From Verticiella sediminum (GTDB lineage Bacteria > Pseudomonadota > Gammaproteobacteria > Burkholderiales > Burkholderiaceae_B), in assembly GCF_007558815.1 (NCBI RefSeq), contig NZ_VLTJ01000010.1, positions 62,001 to 126,000 of the forward strand: DNA of 64,000 nucleotides. Reading direction: 5' to 3'. Under the pieces are notes generated by a model. The model saw only the letters and a list, made by a program, of their open reading frames with translations. It was not told the DNA's origin and made no database searches. Positions 15,976 through 23,980 of this stretch are shown piece after piece. The position numbers and the translations under genes are program-made. The first letter of the stretch is position 1. The number at the start of each line of letters is the position of its first letter.

Positions 15976-17664
15976 ATGATCGAGGAACGAGTCCGGCCGC
16001 CGGTGCTGATGCCCGGCGTACGCTATCCGGACGAGCCGCGGCTGCGCCGCTATCTACGCGAAGGGGTATTGACTCGAGAGACGCTGGTGGACGGCTTTCG
16101 TGCGTCGTTCGCGGCGCATGCCGAGCGTGTCGCACTGGCCGGTCCGGACGGCAGCCTGACCTATGCCGAACTGGACGAGAAGAGCGACCGCCTGGGCGGC
16201 GCCTTGTTGGCCATGGGGCTGCGCCCGCTCGATGCCGCCGTGTTCCAGTGCGGCAACAGCCAGGAGCTGCTGGTCGGGTTCTTCGCGGCGCTGAAGGCCG
16301 GGATCGTCCCGATCTGCGCGCTGCAGGCCTTTCGCCGCCACGAGATCGCCTATCTCGGCAACCTGGCCGAAGCCAGGCTGCACTTTGTGCAGGGTGACGA
16401 TCCGAAGTTCGACGACGTGGCGTTCGCACGCGAGATGCAGGCCGAGGTGCCGAGCCTCGCCTACATCCTGCAGGCGCGCGGCGAGCCGCGCGTAGGCGCG
16501 GTGGGGCTGGATGCGCTCATCGTCGACATGCCGCTTGCCCGCGCGCGCAGCCTGCTCGCCGAGGTCGCGCACGACCCCTTCCAGGTGGCGGTGTTCCAGC
16601 TTTCGGGCGGCTCCACCGGCGTGCCCAAGATCATCCCGCGCTTTCAGAGCGAATACCTGTACAACATGCGCGCGGTCGCGCGCTGCAACGGCTACACCCG
16701 GGACGAGGTGCTGTTCTTTCCGACGCCGCTCATGCACAACCTGAACATGGGCTGCTTCTTCGGCCCGGTGCTGCTCAACGGGGGGGTTGTCACCGTCGCG
16801 CGCGACATCTCCGCCGAGACGCTGTGCGCGCTGGTGCGCGACTACCAGCCGACGTGGTTCGGCGTGGCGGGCCCCATCCTGCAGCGCATTCTGCCCGAGC
16901 TGGCCAAGGGCACGCCCGAGCAGAAGGCGCGCCGCAAGTTCATCGCCCCCAAGAACGCCCCCGGCCTGAGCCGGCTGACCGGCTCGCCTGCGTATCACAT
17001 CTTCGGCATGACCGAGGGGGTGATCATGTTCACGGGCGACGCCGATCCCGACGAGGTGAAGGACGATGGCGTGGGCCGGCCGGTGTGCCGCTACGACGAG
17101 GTGAAGATCGTCGTGCCCGGCACCGAGGAGCCGGTCGAGGACGGCGTGGCGGGCGAAGCCCTGTTCCGTGGCGCCTACACCATCCAGGGCTATTACAAGT
17201 CCGAGAAGGAAGACGTCAATCGCTTCACCGCGGACGGCTACTACCGCTCCGGCGATCTCATGGAATCCCGCGTCATCGACGGCGAGCGCTATTACTTCTT
17301 CAAGGGGCGCATCAAGGACGTGGTCGACCGCGGCGGCGAGAAGATCAATGCCGAGGAGGTCGAGGGTGTCATCAATCGCCACCCCGCGGTCGTGGCCAGC
17401 GCCGTGGTCGGCATGCCCGACCGGGTGTATGGCGAGCGTGTCTGTGCCTTTGTCGTATTGCGCGAGGGCCACGATCCGATGAGCCTGCCCGACCTTGCCG
17501 CCTGGCTGCTCGCCGAGGGCATGGCCAAGTTCAAGTGGCCCGAGCGGCTCGAGATCATCGACGAGATGCCGCTGACCGCCTCCGGCAAGCTCAGCAAGCA
17601 AATCCTGCGCGAGCGCGTCGCGGCCATGATGGCCGCCCCCGCTGCCGCCACTTCCACGGAGTAA
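15976..17664 (+). CDS. Aryl-acid adenylating ligase (EntE/DhbE-like), probable aryl-CoA synthetase
   Basis: This 562-residue member of the ANL superfamily contains the P-loop-like 'LSGGSTGVPKIIPR' (about residues 209-222), the motif seen in 2,3-dihydroxybenzoate- and salicylate-activating enzymes. It also has 'FGMTEGVIMFT', 'YRSGDL' and the C-terminal 'GRIKDVVDRGGEKINAEEVE' with catalytic Lys in 'TASGKLSKQIL'. No carrier protein or siderophore gene is nearby. It is followed by an aryl-CoA-hydroxylase-like flavoprotein and a thioesterase, so CoA thioester formation on an aromatic acid is the likely role. The ATG at 15976 has a GGAGGAGG ribosome site; an earlier ATG at 15958 lacks one. Confidence 0.88.
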   Translation: MIEERVRPPVLMPGVRYPDEPRLRRYLREGVLTRETLVDGFRASFAAHAERVALAGPDGSLTYAELDEKSDRLGGALLAMGLRPLDAAVFQCGNSQELLVGFFAALKAGIVPICALQAFRRHEIAYLGNLAEARLHFVQGDDPKFDDVAFAREMQAEVPSLAYILQARGEPRVGAVGLDALIVDMPLARARSLLAEVAHDPFQVAVFQLSGGSTGVPKIIPRFQSEYLYNMRAVARCNGYTRDEVLFFPTPLMHNLNMGCFFGPVLLNGGVVTVARDISAETLCALVRDYQPTWFGVAGPILQRILPELAKGTPEQKARRKFIAPKNAPGLSRLTGSPAYHIFGMTEGVIMFTGDADPDEVKDDGVGRPVCRYDEVKIVVPGTEEPVEDGVAGEALFRGAYTIQGYYKSEKEDVNRFTADGYYRSGDLMESRVIDGERYYFFKGRIKDVVDRGGEKINAEEVEGVINRHPAVVASAVVGMPDRVYGERVCAFVVLREGHDPMSLPDLAAWLLAEGMAKFKWPERLEIIDEMPLTASGKLSKQILRERVAAMMAAPAAATSTE

Positions 17665-17668
17665 ACCC

Positions 17669-18541
17669 ATGGCCAGCACCACCCTCAACACCAGGTCGAC
17701 CACCGACATCCCCAGCGTGCAACTGCATGGCGTGCACCACACCGCACGGCCGACCTGGAAGCTCGAAGAGACCGTGCACTTCTACCGCGACCTGCTCGGC
17801 CTGCCGCTGGTCCATGCGATCTCGGCCAAGGGCTGGGGCCCGGACGATCATGCCGACTTCCTGCACTTTTTCTTCGACAGCGGCTGCGGCAGCACCATCG
17901 CCTTCTTCTACTACATCGGCACCGAGCGCCCGGAATGGCTGCAAGTGCGCTCGCACTACCAGGATCGCGCCACGCACACGGCCTGGCGGGTGCGCGACGA
18001 GGCCGAGCTGCTGCGGTGGCGCGAGCGCGTGGAGAAAGTCGGCATTCCGTTGCGCTACCAGATCCGCCACGAAGTGATCGAGTCGATCTACTTCAACGAT
18101 CCCAACGGCTATCCGATCGAGATCACCTGGCAGATGCGCGCGTTCTCCGCCGAGGATGCGAGCGACGCCCAACGCACGCTCGAGGCCGCCATCCGCCTGG
18201 AGCGCGCGCGCGAGCAGGCCCCTTTCGAGTCGATCGAGCCGGTCTGGCGCGCCAAGGCGGCCGAGCTGTCGCAGGCCGATGCGCCGCGGGCGTCGCTGTT
18301 CGTGCTCGACGTGCCCGAGTTCTCGGCCCTGGTGCGCTCGGCGCGCGAGCGCGAGGGCTATGCCGTCACGCGCGTGGAGGATGGCTACCTGCGCATCGAC
18401 GGCGCGCCTGCGCTGAGCTTCTCGCGCAAGGCGCTGGGCTTCAAGCCGGCGGTCTGGTACGGCGCCGCCACGGGCGGGCTCAGCGGGCGCATCGCGCGCT
18501 TCGACATGGACGAGCTCGTCATCGAACCGCAGGAGGCATGA
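17669..18541 (+). CDS. VOC-superfamily protein, possible extradiol ring-cleavage enzyme
   Basis: This 290-residue protein contains one vicinal-oxygen-chelate domain (about residues 18-155). Candidate metal ligands are His23/24 ('GVHHTA'), His103 ('ATHTAWRV') and Glu151 ('NGYPIEITW'), the His-His-Glu pattern of extradiol dioxygenases and glyoxalases. The C-terminal 130 residues are not recognised and may form a reduced second domain. It starts 4 nt after the ligase stop, and its own stop shares a base with the next ATG, so it is fully operonic. Ring cleavage of a dihydroxylated intermediate is the most natural role in this setting, but that is inferred. Confidence 0.8.
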   Translation: MASTTLNTRSTTDIPSVQLHGVHHTARPTWKLEETVHFYRDLLGLPLVHAISAKGWGPDDHADFLHFFFDSGCGSTIAFFYYIGTERPEWLQVRSHYQDRATHTAWRVRDEAELLRWRERVEKVGIPLRYQIRHEVIESIYFNDPNGYPIEITWQMRAFSAEDASDAQRTLEAAIRLERAREQAPFESIEPVWRAKAAELSQADAPRASLFVLDVPEFSALVRSAREREGYAVTRVEDGYLRIDGAPALSFSRKALGFKPAVWYGAATGGLSGRIARFDMDELVIEPQEA

Positions 18542-19704
18542 TGAAGGTTGCGATCGTCGGCGGCGGCCCCTCGGGCCTGTTCCTCGCCATCCTGCTGCGC
18601 CAGCGCCTGGCGGACGTGGACGTCACCGTGTACGAGCAGAATCCCCGGGACGCCACCTTCGGCTTCGGCGTGGTGCTGGCGGACACCGGCCTGTCGCGGC
18701 TGCGTGCTGCCGCGCCCGACGTGTGCGCGGACCTGGAGCGGGCCATGGTGTTCACCGGATGCCAGACCATCGTGCTGGGCCGCACGCCGGTGCGCATCCA
18801 GCGCCCGGGCAAGGGCGGCGGGGCGATTCCGCGCATTCGCCTGCTCGAGATCCTGCAGGCGCACGCGCAGCGCCTGGGTATCGAGGTGCACTACGAGCAC
18901 CGCCTGGGTTCGCTGGACGCGCTGGACGCCGATCTCGTCGTGGGCGCAGACGGCATCAACTCGATGGTGCGCCAGGCCGACGAGACGGGCTTTCAGACGT
19001 CGATGTCGCACCTGACCAACCATTTCGCCTGGTTCGGCGTGGCGCGTCCGTTCGAGAATCCGGCCCTGGTGTTCCGCGAGTACCGGGGCGGTTATTTCGT
19101 GGCGCACTACTACCCGTATTCCGATGGCATGAGCACCTTCGTGGCCGAGTGCGACCACCAGACCTGGCTGGACCTGGGCATGCAGGACATGAGCGACGAG
19201 GCGCGCAAGGCCTTGTTCGAGACCGTGTTCGCCGACGAGCTGGCGGGCGACGCCCTGGTCTCGAACAACAGCCAGTGGCGGCAGTTCCCGGTGGTGCGCA
19301 ACGCGCGCTGGCATGCGGGCAACCGCGTGCTGATCGGCGATGCTCTCACCAGCGCGCATTTCTCGATCGGCTCGGGCACGCGCATCGCGATGGAGGACGC
19401 CATCGCCCTGGCCGACGCCATCGTCGCGCATCCGGGCGACGTGGCCGGCGCGCTGCGCGCCTACGAGACGGCGCGCAAGCCCGAGAAGGCCAAGCTGATC
19501 GATGCCTCCGAGGCGTCCTACACCTGGTACGAGGACATCCGGCGCTGGATCTCGAGCTATACGCCCCACGAGTTCGTCTATCGGTTCATGACCCGCACCG
19601 GCCGGGTCGACCTGGAGCGGCTCAAGCGCCAGTTCCCGGAGCTCGTCGCCGAATTCGCCGCCGCCGGCGCCTTGCCGGACGGCGACCTGGCCGGAGCACG
19701 CTGA
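18541..19704 (+). CDS. FAD-dependent hydroxylase similar to salicylyl-CoA 5-hydroxylase / anthraniloyl-CoA monooxygenase
   Basis: This 387-residue flavoprotein has GGGPSG at the N-terminus, 'DLVVGADGINS' near residue 138 and 'VLIGDALTSAHFSIGSGTRI' near residue 265. Segments such as 'FGFGVVLADTGL', 'FAWFGVARPF' and 'HFSIGSGT...AMEDAIALA' are hallmarks of the flavoproteins that hydroxylate aromatic CoA thioesters, rather than of free-acid hydroxylases. Two adjacent ATGs are possible; the second (18541) gives a 4-nt gap to AGGAGG. Placed after an aryl ligase and before a hotdog thioesterase, it probably hydroxylates an aryl-CoA. The family is well supported; the exact ring substrate is not. Confidence 0.85.
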   Translation: MKVAIVGGGPSGLFLAILLRQRLADVDVTVYEQNPRDATFGFGVVLADTGLSRLRAAAPDVCADLERAMVFTGCQTIVLGRTPVRIQRPGKGGGAIPRIRLLEILQAHAQRLGIEVHYEHRLGSLDALDADLVVGADGINSMVRQADETGFQTSMSHLTNHFAWFGVARPFENPALVFREYRGGYFVAHYYPYSDGMSTFVAECDHQTWLDLGMQDMSDEARKALFETVFADELAGDALVSNNSQWRQFPVVRNARWHAGNRVLIGDALTSAHFSIGSGTRIAMEDAIALADAIVAHPGDVAGALRAYETARKPEKAKLIDASEASYTWYEDIRRWISSYTPHEFVYRFMTRTGRVDLERLKRQFPELVAEFAAAGALPDGDLAGAR

Positions 19705-20168
19705 TGCGCGGCACCGAGTACGTCATCAGCGAATCGCCCTTCATCGTGCGCCGCGTGGTGCGCTGGAGCGATTGCGACCCCGCCGGGGTCGTCTATACGG
19801 GCAGGTTCACCGACTACCTGCTCGGCGCCGTGTCCCTCTTCAACGAGTACCTGGCCGCCGGTGCGCGCTCGCTGGGCGAAGCGCATGGCGTGGACACACC
19901 CTGCCGCGGCCTGTCGCTCTCCTTCGAAGGCACGCTGTGGCCGCGTGACGAGATCGACATCCGCTGCGCGGTGGGCGACATCCGCCAGCGCTCCTACGAC
20001 CTGGCGTGCACGGCCACCCGGCCGGACGGCACGCCGGTGTTCCACGCCCGCTTCTCGCCGATCTGCGTGCGCCGGGACGCCCGCGTCGGCACCGACATCC
20101 CCGCGTCGCTGCGCGCCGTCCTGTCGGCCCACGCGACGCGACCTTCTCCGCAAGGCTCGTTCTCATGA
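19704..20168 (+). CDS. Hotdog-fold acyl-CoA thioesterase (4-hydroxybenzoyl-CoA thioesterase type)
   Basis: This 154-residue protein has the 4HBT signature 'RWSDCDPAGVVYTGRFTDYL' (Asp23 and Asp25 in the catalytic loop), followed by the long helix and beta sheet of single-hotdog thioesterases. Known relatives hydrolyse 4-hydroxybenzoyl-CoA and similar aromatic thioesters. It begins on the last base of the hydroxylase stop codon (TGATG). It would release the free hydroxylated acid after CoA-tethered hydroxylation, which fits the gene order ligase, hydroxylase, thioesterase. Length is normal. Confidence 0.88.
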   Translation: MRGTEYVISESPFIVRRVVRWSDCDPAGVVYTGRFTDYLLGAVSLFNEYLAAGARSLGEAHGVDTPCRGLSLSFEGTLWPRDEIDIRCAVGDIRQRSYDLACTATRPDGTPVFHARFSPICVRRDARVGTDIPASLRAVLSAHATRPSPQGSFS

Positions 20169-20917
20169 CCTACAAGATCGGACAGATCGTCCCCAGCTCC
20201 AATGTGACCATGGAGCGCGAAGTGCCGGCCATCCTCGCCGCCCGCATGCGCGCGGCGCCCGAGCGCTTTTCCTGCCATGCCAGCCGGGTGCGCATGCACC
20301 GCGTGGTGGCCGAGGAGCTTGCCCGCATGAATGCCGATCTCGGCCGCTGCGCGCAGGAGCTCGCCGACGCCCGCGTGGACGTGATGAGCACTGCCTGCCT
20401 GGTGGCGACCATGGCCATGGGTGCCGGCCATCACCGCGAGACCGAAAGGCAGTTGGCCGAAGCCATCGGCCCCATGGACCCTGCGCCCCGGGTGATGACC
20501 TCTGCCGGCGCCCTGGTGGATGAGTTGCGAAACTTCGGCGCGCGCCGCATCTCGCTGCTCGCGCCCTACAGCGACGAGCTCACGCGCACGGTCGTGTCCT
20601 ATATCGAGGCCGAGGGCATCGAGGTCAAGGATTTCCGCAACTTCTCCATCCTGGACAACCTGGCGGTGGGCGAGCGCGACCCGCTGCGCCTGCTGGAGGA
20701 CGTGCGTTCGCTCGACGTGGCGGGCGTGGATACGGTGGTGTTGTCGGCCTGCGTGCAGATGCCGTCGTTGCCGGCGATCGAAGAGGCCCAGCGCATGCTG
20801 GGCGTGCCGGTCACGTCCACCGCGGTGTGCACGGTGCGCCAGATGCTGCGCCTGCTGGGCCTGCCGCAGACCGCGCCCGGCGCGGGTGCGTACCTGGGCA
20901 GCAACGTCGGGCTGTAG
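20165..20917 (+). CDS. Maleate cis-trans isomerase-like protein (Asp/Glu racemase superfamily)
   Basis: This 250-residue protein opens with 'KIGQIVPSSNVTMEREVPAI', the signature of maleate isomerases and arylmalonate decarboxylases. It has the two cysteines expected of maleate isomerase: Cys78 ('STACLVATM') and Cys196 ('LSACVQMPS'). Maleate isomerase converts maleate, a product of gentisate- or hydroxypyridine-type ring cleavage, to fumarate. Its presence at the end of this operon, in a 4-bp overlap with the thioesterase, is a strong hint that the pathway ends in maleate. Other superfamily activities remain possible. Confidence 0.85.
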   Translation: MTYKIGQIVPSSNVTMEREVPAILAARMRAAPERFSCHASRVRMHRVVAEELARMNADLGRCAQELADARVDVMSTACLVATMAMGAGHHRETERQLAEAIGPMDPAPRVMTSAGALVDELRNFGARRISLLAPYSDELTRTVVSYIEAEGIEVKDFRNFSILDNLAVGERDPLRLLEDVRSLDVAGVDTVVLSACVQMPSLPAIEEAQRMLGVPVTSTAVCTVRQMLRLLGLPQTAPGAGAYLGSNVGL

Positions 20918-20949
20918 AAGGCCGGGATGAAGGCCGGCTATGCCTGCCC

Positions 20950-21756
20950 TCAGGTCAGGACGCCCGCGGTTTTCCTGGCCCGCTTGCGCGGTGCCGCCGC
21001 GGCGGATGGCGTGAGCCACGCCGCGAAGCCGTCGAGCAGGATCTTCAGCCCGGCCTCGAAGGCCGTGTCCGACCCGAGTTTCGCGAAAGCCGAGCGCACG
21101 TAGCGCGCACCGGGGTACTGATTCGCCGAAGCGGATTCGAGCTTCTTCAGGATGAAGCCCTCATGGTGCGCGGGCAGTTGCCGGGCGGCCTCGGCCATCG
21201 TGGAGGAGACCAGGAACTGCGCGAGCAGGTGATAGGCGAGCGCGGTCTGCTCCGGCGTGAAGCCGCCCTGCTTGAAGGCCGAGGTCAGGTGATTGAAGTA
21301 CACCAGCCCGTAGTCGACCTCGTCCGGGCCGACCTCCTGGAACAGCCGGTGGCGGTTGTGCGAGGCCACATAGATGCTCACCCCCGGGTTCTCCACGCCG
21401 ACTGCGAAGCTCGCGCGCGCGAGCTCTTGCACATCGGTCCGCCAGTCGCCTGTCAGGGCCGGGATGCGCCCGACGCGCTGTGCGTAATAGTGGTTCAGCA
21501 CCCCCGAGATCAACTGGTCCCGGCCGCCCAGGTAGTAGTGGATGAGCCCCGGCGCGACGCCGAACTCCTTGGCGAGCTGCACCATGGAGATCTGGTCTAG
21601 CGGAATCTGCTTGCTCAGCGCGATGGCGCGCTCGAGGATGGCCGCGCGCGTCACCGTGGCTTCGCTGTGGATGGGGGATTCGACCCTGGGCGGGCGGCCG
21701 CGGCGCCGTGGCGGCGCTGCTGAGGTGATGGACGAGGTTTTCTTGGCGGCCGGCAT
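20950..21756 (-). CDS. TetR-family transcriptional regulator
   Basis: This 268-residue protein begins with a basic, Pro/Arg-rich tail ('PPRRRGRPPRVE') followed by a TetR helix-turn-helix ('ERAIALSKQIPLDQISMVQL', then 'AKEFGVAPGLIHYYLGGRDQ'). The C-terminal half should bind the effector, and the gene ends in another Arg/Lys-rich tail. It is convergent with the aromatic operon, 32 nt from its last stop codon, and is the only regulator close to it, so it is the probable regulator. It is longer than most TetR proteins because of the two basic tails. Confidence 0.85.
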   Translation of the reverse strand: MPAAKKTSSITSAAPPRRRGRPPRVESPIHSEATVTRAAILERAIALSKQIPLDQISMVQLAKEFGVAPGLIHYYLGGRDQLISGVLNHYYAQRVGRIPALTGDWRTDVQELARASFAVGVENPGVSIYVASHNRHRLFQEVGPDEVDYGLVYFNHLTSAFKQGGFTPEQTALAYHLLAQFLVSSTMAEAARQLPAHHEGFILKKLESASANQYPGARYVRSAFAKLGSDTAFEAGLKILLDGFAAWLTPSAAAAPRKRARKTAGVLT

Positions 21757-21867
21757 GCCGATGGCCTTTGCTGGAGTTGACCCAGCATGCTAGCCAGCCG
21801 AGGCGGGCGGCGCAACCGGCGAGCGTTGCAAGGGGAAGGGCTGCCGGCTACGCAACCTTCGCTATGG

Positions 21868-22083
21868 CTAGTCTGTGGGCCCGCCGCCAGCGTGCTTCTT
21901 CATCGGCCCTACCCAATGCGCGGGCGGGCCTTGCAAAATGCCCGCGCTATTGGTCGTCAACGCCCTGCGGCCAGCGTCCGTGAGCCTGACGCGCTTCACC
22001 GTCAACGTGGCGCCTGGGCGCGATACGGTTTCGATGCGTTCGATGAGAGGAGATGCGGAACCCTTCCGGTTGATCCGATTCAT
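21868..22083 (-). CDS. Small protein of unknown function, coupled to the GAF-domain gene
   Basis: This is a 71-residue frame whose ATG (22083-22081) overlaps the TGA of the upstream GAF-domain gene in the classic ATGA arrangement, which is good evidence for translation. The protein is basic in its first half ('IETVSRPGATLTVKRVRLTD', 'AGRRAL') and ends in a Gly/Pro-rich tail. I do not recognise a family. Base composition here is lower in G+C than in the flanking operons. It could be a partner or regulator of the membrane GAF protein. A frame-by-chance explanation cannot be excluded. Confidence 0.45.
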   Translation of the reverse strand: MNRINRKGSASPLIERIETVSRPGATLTVKRVRLTDAGRRALTTNSAGILQGPPAHWVGPMKKHAGGGPTD

Positions 22084-22838
22084 TCCTGGTACCTCTGAGT
22101 GACGAAACCGTCGATGGAGTCGCAAATGGCGAGGATCATGCCTGTAACGCTCTCATCATCGAAGACGTTGCGACCCGACGAATCCAAGTAGATCACGCCC
22201 AGGACGTGCAGTCCACCTTTGCCCCGGATCGGAACGGCCATTGCCGAATATCGGCCTGGCGTCAGCGCCCGGACCTCGGCGGCCGTGTAGCCGAGGTCCG
22301 ACTTCAGCTCGGCGCGCTGTTTGGCCTCGGTTTCCGCTGAGCTCGACAGAATGTACGGTTCACCGTCCCGGATAGCGCGCCCGGTGACGCCCGTGTTGAT
22401 GGAGAATCGCCGGCCCGCTCCGCCGCCATCGCCACCCACATAGGGAATGATCTGTTCGATTTCACGAGCAGTTTCGAGTGGTGGAACGACCCGATGGAAC
22501 GTCGCACGTATGTCCGATGCTTGCGGGACGTCGCCAGCCCGAAGATAGCAGACCGCGGCGTGCAGGGCGGAGACGCACCCTTGAATTCCCTGGTGCGTGA
22601 CCTCGGGAGCCTCGCGCTTGTCCTGATCCGATGCGGCGACGAACTTGACGACACACAGCGCTACGACCCATAGGGCGGCGGCTACGGCCATGTAGCCCCA
22701 CGGTTCTCTCAACTCCGTGTTCCACAGTCGCGCTGCGGTCAGAACGGCCGCAATGAGCACCGGCACACCCGCCCATATCTCGAGTGCCGCGCGAGAACGC
22801 CATCTAGGCGTGCGTTTAAGCCCTGGTATGTGCTTCAT
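22080..22838 (-). CDS. Membrane protein with C-terminal GAF domain
   Basis: This is a 252-residue protein. After a basic N-terminus come two predicted membrane helices ('ALEIWAGVPVLIAAVLTAAR' and 'GYMAVAAALWVVALCVVKFV', about residues 18-70). A GAF-like sensor domain fills the rest ('GVTGRAIRDGEPYI', 'YSAMAVPIRGKGGLHVLGVI', 'YLDSS'). No output domain (kinase, cyclase, HTH) follows, so it is either a stand-alone sensor or the receptor half of a two-gene system with the small downstream gene. I chose the ATG at 22838; a GTG at 22922 would add 28 residues. Codon usage and lower G+C differ from the neighbours, suggesting acquisition. Confidence 0.65.
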   Translation of the reverse strand: MKHIPGLKRTPRWRSRAALEIWAGVPVLIAAVLTAARLWNTELREPWGYMAVAAALWVVALCVVKFVAASDQDKREAPEVTHQGIQGCVSALHAAVCYLRAGDVPQASDIRATFHRVVPPLETAREIEQIIPYVGGDGGGAGRRFSINTGVTGRAIRDGEPYILSSSAETEAKQRAELKSDLGYTAAEVRALTPGRYSAMAVPIRGKGGLHVLGVIYLDSSGRNVFDDESVTGMILAICDSIDGFVTQRYQE

Positions 22839-22958
22839 GCGTAGCGTCGTGTCTATGCGCCAAGTGAAAAGACGGCGCCGGGCAGGTCTCCGGATTCTGC
22901 CGTCAGCCGAGCCCGCTGTCACTGTTCGCTACGCAATGGCGTTGCGCCCGGCTCCGGC

Positions 22959-23348
22959 TCAGTTCGTCCCGTCCGCCTGCGGCTGCGGCGGCAGGGTGAG
23001 CTTGCAGCTATCGCCCACCGACTCGCGCCAGACGCGCACGGCGGTGACGGGCACCTGGGGCGAGAGCTTGCGCGCGATGAAGACGCACAGGTTCTCCAGC
23101 GTGGGCGGGCCCAGCTCGGGGACTTCGTCGAGCAAACGATGATCGAGCGCGTCGCGCACGGCCGCGAGCTCGCGGCGCAGGTGGCCCAGGTCCATGACCA
23201 TGCCGGTGCGCGGGTTGCGCACACCCTCGACGAAGACTTCGGCGTGGTAGGTGTGGCCGTGGATGCGCAGGCTGCCTTCGCGTTCGATCTCGCGGTCCAG
23301 GGTGTGCGCCGCGTCGAACCAGAAGCGCTGGGAGAGCTCGAACTTCAT
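22959..23348 (-). CDS. queD: 6-carboxy-5,6,7,8-tetrahydropterin synthase (QueD)
   Basis: This 129-residue protein of the PTPS/QueD family makes 6-carboxytetrahydropterin from dihydroneopterin triphosphate, an early step of queuosine (7-deazaguanine) synthesis. It has the zinc ligands in 'FDAAHTL' and 'RIHGHTYHAEVFVEG', the 'MVMDLGHLRRELAAVRDALDH' segment and 'PTLENLCVFI', all standard. Its ATG overlaps the queE stop codon by 4 bp, so queC, queE and queD form one coupled operon on the minus strand. Length is normal. Confidence 0.93.
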   Translation of the reverse strand: MKFELSQRFWFDAAHTLDREIEREGSLRIHGHTYHAEVFVEGVRNPRTGMVMDLGHLRRELAAVRDALDHRLLDEVPELGPPTLENLCVFIARKLSPQVPVTAVRVWRESVGDSCKLTLPPQPQADGTN

Positions 23349-23980
23349 CGGATGTTGATGACCTTGTGGGTTTGCAGGCTCAGGTGCCAGGCCGGCCGGG
23401 CCATGCACTGAGCGATACAGGCCTCGGTGTTGGCGCGCTGCTGCGCGTTGTCCATCGGCTGCAGGTAGCGGTGCGCGAAGTCGCCGCGCTCGAGTTCGTC
23501 CAGGTCCAGGCCGGGCTGCGGCCAGACCACCTTGAGTTCGTGGCCGCTGCGCTGCACCCACGGCGCGCCGGCCTTGGGGCTGACGCAGATCCAGTCCAGG
23601 CCTGCCGGAGCCTCTACCGAGCCGTTGGTCTCCACGGCGATCTCGAAGCCTTGTGCATGCAAGGCGTCGATGAGTGCTGCGTCCACCTGCAGCAAGGGTT
23701 CGCCGCCGGTGAGCACGACCAGGCGGTGCGCGCGGTCGGCCGTGGGCCACTGGCCGGCGATGCGCTCGGCCAGCTCGGCCGCCGCGCGGAACTTGCCGCC
23801 CAGGGTGCCGTCGGTGCCGACGAAATCCGTGTCGCAGAACTGGCAGATCGCCTTGCCGCGGTCTTCCTCGCGGCCGGTCCAGAGGTTGCAGCCGGCGAAG
23901 CGGCAGAACACGGCCGGTCGGCCCGCGTTCGCGCCTTCGCCCTGCAGCGTGTAGAAGATTTCCTTGACGCTGTAGGTCAT
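23345..23980 (-). CDS. queE: 7-carboxy-7-deazaguanine synthase (QueE), radical SAM enzyme
   Basis: This 211-residue enzyme converts 6-carboxytetrahydropterin to 7-carboxy-7-deazaguanine. It opens with '[20 protein letters not shown]' and has the variant cluster motif C-x14-C-x2-C ('AGCNLW', then '[10 protein letters not shown]'), as in the Burkholderia-type QueE instead of the canonical CxxxCxxC. '[10 protein letters not shown]' and 'AVETNGS' are the SAM-binding features. It overlaps queC and queD by 4 bp each. Function is well supported by sequence and neighbours. Confidence 0.93.
   Translation of the reverse strand: MTYSVKEIFYTLQGEGANAGRPAVFCRFAGCNLWTGREEDRGKAICQFCDTDFVGTDGTLGGKFRAAAELAERIAGQWPTADRAHRLVVLTGGEPLLQVDAALIDALHAQGFEIAVETNGSVEAPAGLDWICVSPKAGAPWVQRSGHELKVVWPQPGLDLDELERGDFAHRYLQPMDNAQQRANTEACIAQCMARPAWHLSLQTHKVINIR

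Noticed and set aside
15976-17664. Siderophore (enterobactin-type) adenylation gene
   Set aside because: The EntE-like signature is present, but there is no carrier protein, condensation domain or isochorismate gene; the neighbours are CoA-ester and ring-degradation enzymes.
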